Part shown: piece after piece, positions 11,901 to 24,400 of the stretch
How the letters are laid out: each line of letters opens with the position of its first letter
Numbering within the stretch: the stretch's first letter is position 1
Assembly (NCBI GenBank): GCA_018292915.2
Contig: JACVVK020000311.1
Span: 310,001 to 374,000, forward strand
Reading direction: 5' to 3'
DNA: 64,000 bases
Source of the DNA: Batillaria attramentaria
Taxonomy: Eukaryota; Mollusca; Gastropoda; Batillariidae
The notes under the pieces: model-generated
Told to the model about the DNA's origin: nothing
Seen by the model: only the letters and a program-made list of their open reading frames with translations
The model's database searches: none
Made by a program: the position numbers and the translations under genes

Positions 11901-14900
11901 CTTAGTAAGTCTTAGAAGATTGTCCTAGGCAGTGAATGAGTAAAAGTTTTTTTTTAGTTTTTTTTTAAGAAATTCCAGAACTGGGAAAATATTAGTACAC
12001 TACAAAAGCTGCCAAGAGGTACATTTTGATTCCACCAGTTGTCTGGTTTTCTGTGAAATTTGTTAGGAAGTTTCTGAAGTATTCCTTACTTCTTGTTTTT
12101 GATACTGTCTTTATTTTTACTCTGAACAATTTTCATTGACGTTTGTTTGTGTTCGTTACAGGTGACGTACCCACCGTTGCTACAGCATCTGTTTGTTCCC
12201 ACCTTTCTTAACTGCTGGCTGGCAAAACGGGCTTTGGAGAGAATTTTTGTAAGCTTTTTTTGTTTTCTTTGATTTTGTGATTCTGTGATTCTGTACAAAT
12301 TAAATGTCCACACGCAGTGTCACTGTTGTGGATTGTATTCTCGTAATAGTTGCAGGCAATGCGTGTGTGGTCTTACTTTGTCAAACATGCTGACTGCCAG
12401 TAGTGTAGTCATTTTTGTGTGAAACGTCATTCATTAAATTGTTTTTTTTTTTTTTTTTATTTCTTGTTTTTTTTTCATCTTACTGATTGTTAACTATCTT
12501 CTGCATCTGTTTATTGTTACGAATTCAGTTAGTGTTCTCACAGGTGTATGCAGCTTCAGGTACTCACGATGGTGTTTTTCTTGTTCCAGAATGATCTGCA
12601 TCTGACGCGGCAGCGTTTTCAGACCATTTCTGTGACCCTGTCTCAGCAGATGATGCTTCTACTGGCCAGTCTGGTGTGTCTAGTATTTACCACGTGAGTT
12701 GAGCATTTTCACTCATACATTTTCTTTTATCAGTTTATCACTTTTCTGTTGATGCAGTACCCCCAAGAATAATAACTACAATTATACAATTATTTTTTTT
12801 CCTCTGTGTGTGTGTGTATGTGTGCGTGTGTGTGTTTATTTCAGGATTTGTGGAATCCAGCATATTCAGCGAGGCAGCATTGAATCTCCGTTGACCATGT
12901 TTGAGTCACTGTATTTTGTCATCGTCACATTCTCCACTGTGGGATACGGAGACATCTCTCCAGACATCTGGCTGGGGCAGCTATTTATGATCCTCATGAT
13001 CGTCGTGGCTTTCTCCTTCATTCCAAGACAGGTAAGATGAAGATGTCTTTGAAGTCACTGTGGTCAGTATCTGCCAGTATATTTGTAGTTGAATTGTGAT
13101 GTGCCTGTGCTGAGCATGTTCCTGTGTCATACTTTAAATGAGGTTTTTGAGAGTGGGTGGGTTGTCAGGAAGAAAACGTCCTTTTCCACCATGTACGGGT
13201 GATATCAAAGACGGGGCAAGGAGAAAAAGGCCAGCATAAATATTTGGCCCCAGCCAGGATTCTAACTCACAAACGGAGCATTGAAAGTCCAACGCTCTAC
13301 CATTTGGCTATCCCGGCTTCCCATGTTTATTATGTGTAGCAGCACTCAGTAAAACGCAGCACACAGTCTAACTCCCACCACCACTGAGTAGTTTTCGGAA
13401 GTTTTTGTTTTGTTTTGTTTAGGTTCTCCCTGTTGATGTGTATGTTCCTACAACTGCTTACAGTAAAACAGTGAATCAGACCAAATGTTAAAGCGAGTTG
13501 ATGTTTCTCTCAGAGGACGAGGTACCACCGAGGGAGCGTGTGTGTATACATTTGCTCATGCAAGTGTATGATCATTTGTCACTGTGCACAGTGTCTATTT
13601 GCATGGGAAAATTATATTTTGTTATTCATGTGTTGACATCTCTTCACCGGTTCCTTGTTTTATCCTCAGATTGAAGTCTTAGCATCAACATGGCTTGAGA
13701 GGCAGAAAGCAGGAGGCGAGTACAGTCGCAGGTCTGCTTCTCGGAACAAACATGTCATCGTCTGTTCCAGCCAACTCACTCAGGAATCAGTCATGGACTT
13801 CTTGAATGAATTCTACGCACATCCAAAACTTGAGGTAAATCTCAGTAAAATTAACTTGTTTCTGCATTTTGTTTTACTTGTAAAACCTTGCAGCTTGTAA
13901 AACGTTGTACGTGAATAGATTTTGATGGGTTTTTGGGTTTTTTTTTTTGTTGTATTTTCAGAATTTGGACAGGTTAGTCTGGTAATAGGGCGCCTCACTT
14001 TAACACGTTTGTCACTGTATGTTGCACGTTTTTCAGTTTTGAGTGTGTGCTAATGTGAGTGACTTAGCCTTGAAACTTCCCTGTTTGGTGTAAGTTTGTC
14101 ACAGATCACTTTATCCCATAGTACACTAAAACTCTGACATCCACTCTAACTAGTGTTATGATGTGGTTGACCTGCATGAATATCATTGTGAATTGCACCC
14201 ATGTGCGTTTGGAGTGACAGAAATCCTACATTTACCTTGGTTGTGCTCAATAGATTATTGAAGAGAGAGGTTTACCTGAAGCAAAAAGAAGGGGAAAAAA
14301 ATTAAAGGCACCTGTTTCTGCTATTTAGAAAAAAACTTTTTGCACAGACTCAGAACATTTCATCAGTTTAAAAAGAAACAAAAATGGAGTAACAAATCAC
14401 GAATCGTTAGTCTGAACAGTTCTGACCAATGGCGTTTTCAGATCGCTCCCACTCACAGGAAGGTGAAGGTAACTAGAGCATTTGACGTTATTTTAGGTGT
14501 GGCCGTAGCTTGAGCACTTCTGTATTTATGACTGACGTTGGCACTGTTGTTGTGAACCTCTCAGTTTTGCTTCACCCCCCTCCACCAACACCACTGTCAA
14601 AATCTCTTGAAGGAAGGCAAGAAATGTTGCTGGAGATCAGAGAAAAACTCAAACAAAATGAGTTTTTTACTTTCCAGTATATATATATAACAACAGAAAT
14701 CTAATGTGTTCTTTTTCCCATCAACCACTGAACTCTAGGAATGGTTTTGACAGGATATTCCGATTTTGAAGGCAGTCTCAGCCAAACTGAAAATCATTTA
14801 GCTTATTTTAAGATTAACATTAATCTGATGTCTGCGGAATGTTGAAATTTCATGACATTAATCAGACCTGTCCGTAGTGGTATTTTGTCGTTGGCTTCAG

Positions 14901-15631
14901 CTTTTCAGCCATCTCTCGGTGTAACAGGTTTCCATTACCAAGTTTGTGTTACAAGTTACAACTCGCAAGTACTTCAGTCAACCTGTTCATGTGTTGATGT
15001 ATTTGTTTAGTTTGTATATATTGTAACTATATTTGTGATTCTAACTACCTGTATGTGTGTGTGTGTAGACCTTTTGTCCCCTTACATTATCTGTACATGC
15101 ATGTAAGACTAGTAGAATTAGTGTTGTGAGCATGTATAGTTTGAAATAGAGAGTCTGTACACAAATATAATCAAGTTAGTATTGTGTTTGACGCAAATTA
15201 TCTGTGTTGTTGAAAACAATGTATAGATATTGTTCCTGACCTCTGTAAGATTTTAGTTTGGGTGAACTCGAAACTACATTTGAAATAGTGCTTTAGTCAG
15301 TCGTGTGGTTGTCATCCCTTGCATGCCAGAGCCGTTTCGTCCAGGGTGAGGGGGTTTCTGGTGCCTTCTGGCAACCTGTCTGATGTTACCCTCTGTTACT
15401 GGAACTGTTTAGCTTGGTCTGCAGAACTCTGCTTTTTCAGGTGTTCAGAGTGTTATTTAGGAATTCTACGATAAAAGTGTTTGTTGTGTGTAGCTGAGAT
15501 TTCACAGAGTAGAGTGCTGGTATTACATTACTGTGTTTCCCTTGTTCTCTTCCTGGACTCCTGCTCCTAAATTTCTGTTGCATACAAGACTAGTATGTGC
15601 ATGTGTGAATGAAATGGGTACATGCATGCTC

Positions 15632-15716
<85 letters not shown>

Positions 15717-18402
15717 CTCTCTCTCTCTATCTACTAGAGATAGATGCGTAATAAAGCACTGTGGATCAGCCACAGCACTGATACGTTTGTATTTCCACTA
15801 AAGTATGATCCAGCAGAGTCAGCTTGTAACTGTTTGGTGTATCACACATGAAGAGGTACTAGTGGATTCAATAAGTGATTGATTAGAAAGTTAACACAAT
15901 TTCACAATAACAACTCTTCATCCAGCCCCAACAACAACAACAGCAGCAAAAAAAAGCAAAAGCACAACAACAAACAAAACAAAACAAATTTAAAATGAAA
16001 AGAAAAATCAGAAGCACAATCGAAAGATGAATGTTTTTCTCATGACTGCTGCGATGTGGTGCATGATGACAAAGGCTGCCAAGCTTTTACAGACTGGAAC
16101 CTCTGTCAGTTCAGACTCTATGGGTAGCTGAATGCAGGCACATAATATAATCAGAGGCATGCTTAGATCTGACCTGAAACCCAGTGACAGTTAAGGGATG
16201 GAGGTGGACCAATGGTGGGGCTTGTGGTGGGGGTGGGGGGGGGGAATAACTAGTCCCCTGTGGCGTATATAACTGTCATTGTTGTTGTAGCGTTTGGGAT
16301 AATTTGGTTATATGAATAGCCTAGGAAATGAGACATCCTATATGCTACCCGCAATTTAAGTTGCAGTTTATTTTATATTATTTTATTTCTTTTTTGGGGA
16401 GAAATGGCGGTCGGGAGGGGGGGGGGGGGTGTTGTATAAGAATTTCACGTCAGTACATCACGGGGTTGGTAGATGTTGTGTGTGAATCTTGCTGGAAATG
16501 ATTTCTGCTGTGAATCAGCATAAACTATGAACAATGAATGTTTCTGTACTTTGAAATTTAACCATCTCCAGAACAGCTTCATCACATTGGAAGGTATGAG
16601 GTTGGAAAATTTGCCCTGACTTACCATCCTTTCATCTGTTTTCAGGAACACATGGTGATTTTGCTGTGTCCACTAGAGCTGGACAGCAGTATGCAAGTGA
16701 TCTTGAAGGATCCCAAGTGGGCTCACAGGGTTATCTATATGAGGGGGTCATCTCTCAAGGATATTGACCTTAAACGATGCAGGTATTGTCCTGTTTTTGT
16801 GTTCGTTTGTTTTGGATTTTTTTTATCACTTGTGGCGTCTGTTCAATGCCTCTCTGTTATCTATCCATGTGTTGCTTTCTGTGGAAACTTGGGAACATTT
16901 TCTCAACAACCAGTCACGAGGGGGGGGGGGGGGGGGGGGGTCTCTTAATTCAAAAGGTCAAATGTTTGAAACTGTAGTTGATATTTTGATGTGATTCTGC
17001 AAGGAATAATAACTTTGTTGTTTCTGTCATCCTGTAGAATCCACCAGGCTGAAGCGTGTTTCTTTCTAGCTCCACGGCCAGCTGGCGACAAGAACAAAGC
17101 TGTAAGTTGATACATTTTGTCCTGCTTTCGTGCTCCTAGTTCTGTTACCTTCGTCTACTAAAAAGTGTCGATAGGTGCGTAAACAAAAACGTTTAAAGCC
17201 ACCTGGCTGAAAATTACTGGACTTCTCAGTAGGCACCTTGCTGCACACTTGTAATTGTCTGTCTTGTGGTATGATTCTAGACAACCTGAACAACTTTGAA
17301 GGATTTCTGAGGCTTGAATAGCAGAGGCTATCTGTAGTTCAAATCAACTCCTACATGGTATATTTATCTGAGTGCTACTTATAGTTGGCTCCCTAGTGTA
17401 ACAAAGGGAGTCTATGTAATAACCCTCCGCTCTGTGTGTGTGTGTGTGTGTGTCCCTGCATGTCTGCAGTAAACCTAAACATTGGCATTTTCTCAGAATG
17501 TACAAACTGCAGAGGCACCAAATTTGGCATGCTGATAGACATCCGTAAGACCTTTCAAAACATATCATCTAGTTTTAATTTAGATGTAGTTAAAAGCATT
17601 CAGAGACATATATGTTTGTTGTTTCAGGACCAGCACACAGTGCTGCGCTCATGGGCAGTAAAAGATTTTGCCCCTCGCTGCAAACAGTACATACAGCTGT
17701 TCAAAGCCAAGAACAAAATGCATGTCAAATTTGCAGGTAAGTCTGTCACCTATCATGGGCTTTAGTTTCATTATTACTGGTACATGTGTTTTGTTGTTAT
17801 TCAATCTTTGTTTGTCTTGTGTCGTGAACTGCGGAGGAGTGGCCAGACACAGCTACCTTGTTATCAGTGGCCCCCTAAACATAACGCAGGCTCCTTGGAG
17901 GCTATAGGGGCCTAGTTAGCCCCGAAGGTTTCAGCTGGTATGGATGGTCTGTCTTCTGATTTTGACCAACCAGCTTCAAGGTTTACGATCAGTGTTTCTT
18001 ACAGCTTTCAAAACTGAGGGTCATTTTGACCCTCTCTGTCAAATTCATCAGGTCATTTTGTAAAATCAAAGAGTCAGACCCAAGTACGGAAATCTTGGTT
18101 CGACCAGACCCATTGTTTTTACATGATTGTCGAAGACGACACGTGCTTTATGAATTGGAAAACCCAGCACCATGGCACATAATTCTCTGTTTTCCAATTC
18201 CAGCAACCATCTTAGATGGGTTGTTTTACTTTCGGTTTTCAAGTCATGAAAACCGTGTGTCACAGTGATGTACAGCCCCCAGATCGCTGCGTCAGATTCT
18301 GAAATCTCCGTGTAAACGACGCATATGTGTGTAATAAGGAACACTTACGATGACAAGGTTTACGGCTTTACAGTTATTGTTAAATGTAGTAATGTTGCAC
18401 CC

Positions 18403-18449
<47 letters not shown>

Positions 18450-21400
18450 TTTCAGAACATGTGGTGTGCGAGGATGAGTTCAAGTACGCCCTGCTGGCCA
18501 ACAACTGTCTGTATCCAGGGTTGTCCACCCTTGTGGCTCTTCTTGTTCACACATCAAGTGGCTTGTAAGCATTCGTTTTTGTCTAACAGTCTAATGTCTA
18601 ACAGTTTTTTCATGCGACATTTTTAGACTCTGTCTCTTTGTAATACCGGGCTCTTCTTGTGATTTGATTGGGTACTAGTTGTACTTCCGTATAACGTCTT
18701 TTCCAGAGGTGTTGCAGTGATTTTGTAGTATAACCATAAGTCTTCACAAACATTGACATGTAATGTTATTTCTGTCACTGTCTTTTTGCCTTATAGACAG
18801 AGATAGACCTAGAAGAGCCAGAGCTAGCTAGCTTTGATAAAAATAAATTAAAAGTGTGATCTGCAGTGTAATCTTTCACTCAGTTTACCAGTGCAGAACG
18901 TTGTTAGATGTCCTCTTTTGTGAAAGATGGTCACAGCACATCAGCTTTTTTCTCACTTCGTACTGTGGTTCAGTTCTGTTCATTTCACTATTGAACACAT
19001 GCAGCGCGCAGTCTGTGTGTGACACCAGCATTCTGGCACGTTCAGTATTGTTCTCATTTCTCTCTGCCAACAGTATGCAGCAGTTTTTAAAGCCGAGGTA
19101 ATTGTGGTGTGGTGGTTCAGCATGCACTTCACTTGTTACAGACCTCCGTTGCATATAACTGTAGTTTGTGTATTGTTGAAAGGGCAGGATATTGGAAGGT
19201 CTATATTGTTGGTGTATAATTATGATGGAGTAAGTGTAAAATTTGTACATGTTCCAGACCTTGCGGTTTTAATGTGTAATCCAGGTGATTGTTGCCTGAA
19301 GTCACAAGAAAGGAAATTACAGTATAATAAAAAAGTGGTGGTGATGTGCAGTGAGGGATATCCAGGGTTTCCCAAATTTCGTTTCCCAGTGTGACCAGAA
19401 TCACAAGAAAGGAAATTACAGTATAATAAAAAAGTGGTGGTGATGTGCAGTGAGGGATATCCAGGGTTTCCCAAATTTCGTTTCCCAGTGTGACCAGAAT
19501 CACAAGAAAGGAAATTACAGTATAATAAAAAAGTGGTGGTGATGTGCAGTGAGGGATATCCAATGTTTCCCAAATTTCGTTTCCCAGTGTGACCAGAATC
19601 ACAAGAAAGGAAATTACAGTATAATAAAAAAGTGGTGGTGATGTGCAGTGAGGGATATCCAATGTTTCCCAAATTTCGTTTCCCAGTGTGACCAGAATCA
19701 CAAGAAAGGAAATTACAGTATAATAAAAAAGTGGTGGTGATGTGCAGTGAGGGATATCCAATGTTTCCCAAATTTCGTTTCCCAGTGTGACCAGAATATT
19801 TGGCAGGAAAGATGAAGTAAGACAGGTAATTTTCTCGTGAGGCAAACATAAAACCCCATTGCTATCAGAGGTTAACCAAGAAAAACTATGTGTGCAAAAA
19901 TAATTTGGATCTAGGAAAAAAAAAAATTTGGATGAAAAGTAGACTTTTAACACATTTTGGGAAACCCTGATATCCGGTCTTTCCACAGTGCAGCACTTGT
20001 CATCTGTGTTGTGTGCTGCAAACGTGTGTAAGAATATAATTCATCACCACGCACAGTGTCACATACTGCCACCTCGTATGTTTTCTATCACGGGTGTAAT
20101 CTGCACATTCTCATGTGTCATCCATGATAACCAAGAGATTTTCATAATTGTGTGTACATCAGTCATTGTTGTCCTCTGACATCCTGCTCTTTTATCTTAG
20201 ATTTAACCCTTGTTTAATTATTGTTTTACGTAGTCACTAAATACTTATCGGTAAAGTGAAAAGGGGTGGGTGGGTGGAGGGGATAATGATGACGACGAAG
20301 GAGACTTGATATGGTGCGTGGCTCCACCCTGACTGAGTTCTCAGGGCACATAACGGGCTAATTCCATCAGTGCTAAGCCATCTTCTGTTCTGGAACAGTT
20401 TTGCTCATGTGTGCGCCTGTACACTTGAAATAATGGTTCTCTTATCTTGATGATTAGTACAGCTCTTTATGTGATACGATGATGTTCACACTTGGCGTGA
20501 TGATGTTCACACCTGGCGTGATGATGTTCACACCTGGCGTGATGATGTTCACACCTGGCGTGATGATGTTCACACCTGGCGTGATGATGTTCACACCTGG
20601 CGTGATGATGTTCACACCTGGCGTGATTGCTCGAACATTGAAATTTTACGACGGTTGTTACACCACTCGAGTACTCAGTGTACTCCTCGTTCTTTCGAGC
20701 AGGTTTCTGTTGGCTCAGTGCCAGCATTACAGACACTGTCGCTGTCCAGGTGTCTAAATGATGTGATGATAGACACCACGAAAACGGCTCAGAAGTCAGA
20801 ACCATTAATTTTGTGAGCTTAAAAATGATAGCATTAGCCCCTTTTAAACATTGCAAGACGCTGACATGGTGGTGTTCCAGTTGGACACCTCAACTGTTAT
20901 TGTTACTTTCAGGTCCCTAATATTGAGGAAATCTGGCCTCTTGGTTTTATTTCTGTTTCAAAAGTGTATGATTAGCGTCCTCGCAGGACAAGTGCGTGTT
21001 AAGTGCATGCCATGATATATGTACACTTTTATCTACGCCCTGAAACATTTAACCAACATTATTAGCTAACAGTAGAAGCAGTCTGTTGTTTACTGATAAC
21101 ATAGTAATTTTTTAAATTGTCATTGTTGTGTTTTGCATGCAAATGTTGGTAGAGCTAAATATTAACTCTGTAGGAAGTTGTCACAAAAAAATTGTCGGTT
21201 GATTGTTCTGGATTTCTGAAGCACGCAACTAGTTTTAGTTTGATGTAAGGTTGTTAACATTGACTTACCTAAGAGTAAGACAGCATCTTATGAAATACAT
21301 GTACATGGACATGTACTATGTAGTTTTGTGTTGTAAAATTTAGAATGCCTAATGTGTGTATTTATTTTGGCTCATGAGACTAGAATAATCTCAACAAGGC

Positions 21401-24400
21401 ATCTGACATGAAAATACCGATACAGAGCACCCTAGGATTAAGAGTAGATGTTTCTTATACTGTTATAGGTTTGTAAAAATGTGAGAGTATCAGAACTGTT
21501 TTTGTGCCTGTGAGGCTAACTCACAGGCAAAGTGTGGTCTGCGGTAGTGCAGTATCTCTTGAAAGCCCGAGCCCAACCCCGACCACCCCTTGCCCACTGT
21601 ATGATAAGACTGGTTGAAAAGAACAAACCACTGCGCACCAGTAGTAGCCACTTCAAGCCACTATTAGTATTACACCATGCACATGCCTTCCCAGCTAGGC
21701 CCGAGACCAGTGCAGATTGCAAAATAGTGGCTTGGAAGGGCTCTTAGTGATCTGAAGATTTCAACTAAAATTGTGATATTTGCGTGGTCTTTCAAGAGTT
21801 ATCCTCCCAGATGTTGATCCTCGCATCAAGGACTCTCCAAACATAATGTTAATTTTGTTGAATTTTGGGGACCAGTTTCGAGTTTTTCTGTCCTGATTCA
21901 TTATTCATGTACAGGGCTTGTGTTAACGCACAAACTGTGCGTATTGACGCACAGAAATCACGAAATGACGCAGAAAAAAAATCACTGGAGGTTTTACTGA
22001 CGCACAGATTTTAGAATTTTGGAGCAGGAGTGCGTCGCGTGATAATCAAATTTGATAGCATGACGCACAGCTTTCACAGTTTCAGTTTCAATCTTCGGCG
22101 ATCGATCGTCAGAGCAGTCGCCACAGACACTCTGAAATGTACGGCGTTTATGTCTGTTAAAGTAGGCTGACCCTCAGATTTTTCTGCTGGAAGTCATGCT
22201 GACCCTCAGAAAAAAATATCTACCACAAGCCCTGATGTAGCTTTATCTGTATTCCAAGCAAAGTTTAGAGCTCTTGTTTTCTGTTTAAATTCATCACTTG
22301 GTTCTTTGTGCTGTATTGAATAGCTTCTTTCAACATCTGACTTCCTACATGTTCATAGACATTGTAATAGCTTCTTTCAACATCCGACTTCCTACATGTT
22401 CATAGACATTGTAATAGCTTCTTTCAACATCCGACTTCCTACATGTTCATAGACATTGTAATAGCTTCTTTCAACATCCGACTTCCTACATGTTCATAGA
22501 CATTGTAATAGCTTCTTTCAACATCCGACTTCCTACATGTTCATAGACATTGTAATAGCTTCTTTCAACATCCGACTTCCTACATGTTCATAGACATTGT
22601 AATAGCTTCTTTCAAGATCCGACTTCCTACATGTTCATAGACATTGTAATAGCTTCTTTCAACATCCGACTTCCTACATGTTCATAGACATTGTAATAGC
22701 TTCTTTCAACATCCGACTTCCTACATGTTCATAGACATTGTAATAGCTTCTTTCAAGATCCGACTTCCTACATGTTCATAGACATTGTAATAGCTTCTTT
22801 CAAGATCCGACTTCCTACATGTTCATAGACATTGTAATAGCTTCTTTCAAGATCCGACTTCCTACATGTTCATAGACATTGTAATAGCTTCTTTCAAGAT
22901 CCGACTTCCTACATGTTCATAGACATTGTAATAGCTTCTTTCAAGATCCGACTTCCTACATGTTCATAGACATTGTAATAGCTTCTTTCAACATCCGACT
23001 TCCTACATGTTCATAGACATTGTAATAGCTTCTTTCAACATCCGACTTCCTACATGTTCATAGACATTGTAATAGCTTCTTTCAAGATCCGACTTCCTAC
23101 ATGTTCATAGACATTGTAATAGCTTCTTTCAACATCCGACTTCCTACATGTTCATAGACATTGTAATAGCTTCTTTCAAGATCCGACTTCCTACATGTTC
23201 ATAGACATTGTAATAGCTTCTTTCAACATCCGACTTCCTACATGTTCATAGACATTGTAATAGCTTCTTTCAACATCCGACTTCCTACATGTTCATAGAC
23301 ATTGTAATAGCTTCTTTCAACATCCGACTTCCTACATGTTCATAGACATTGTAATAGCTTCTTTCAACATCCGACTTCCTACATGTTCATAGACATTGTA
23401 ATAGCTTCTTTCAACATCCGACTTCCTACATGTTCATAGACATTGTAATAGCTTCTTTCAACATCCGACTTCCTACATGTTCATAGACATTGTAATAGCT
23501 TCTTTCAACATCCGACTTCCTACATGTTCATAGACATTGTAATAGCTTCTTTCAACATCCGACTTCCTACATGTTCATAGACATTGTAATAGCTTCTTTC
23601 AACATCCGACTTCCTACATGTTCATAGACATTGTAATAGCTTCTTTCAAGATCCGACTTCCTACATGTTCATAGACATTGTAATAGCTTCTTTCAAGATC
23701 CGACTTCCTACATGTTCATAGACATAGTGAAAGTGTTTGGTGCAACTCAGCTTTCTTTAAGGACAGCACAGGATTACATACAATTTGCACTTCTCATGCG
23801 CCATTTACTGAATCAAGTTCCTCCAGAATGCCACAATTCTGAAGATCTGTACTCTTTTTAAGCGGTTATCGTACGTGAAGTTTGACCGTCGTCATCTTTG
23901 TGTTTTTGCTTGGGATTGTCAAGCAGGGAAGGTGAGCTTGCCCCCCACCCGTGGCAGCAGATTTACGGCCGACATTCCGGGAACGAGATTTACCACATTC
24001 AGTTGAGCAAGAGCGTCTTTTTCTCTCGGTATGAGGGATGTCGCTTCACGCAGGCTTCTGCTGAAGCTCATCAGAGGTGAGAATGGCTTGATAACAGAGA
24101 AAAGAAATAGAGTTTAAAAGTGGCGGTATACGTTTAGCGCACCAGTTGTTTCTAAACCATGCTAATTGCCTTGATGCTTTCTGTGTAATACCAAAACTTT
24201 CTTGATAATCCTCCCCCCCCCCCCCCCTTTTTTTTTAAATATTTTTTTAATCAGACTTAATGAGCTGCTGTTCATTGTGTGTGTGAGGCATGAGGATTGT
24301 CTGCTGAAGTGCAATCTTCTGTGAAAGACAGTGAAATTTCTTTTGGGATATTTTTTTGTTTTCTGCAGGAGAGGCTTAGATTTTATTCTGAAAGAGTTCC

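Noticed and set aside
19201..19986. Long minus-strand open frames of 261 and 209 codons
   Set aside because: They run through the 99-bp tandem repeat, whose period is a multiple of three, so the frame stays open by arithmetic; no domain is visible.
20467..20856. Histidine/alanine/arginine repeat frame of 129 codons on the minus strand
   Set aside because: Product of the 21-bp tandem repeat; no start context, no conservation.
22321..23730. CRISPR-like look of a regular array
   Set aside because: The 47-bp units are contiguous with no unique spacers, and the DNA is animal; it is a satellite.
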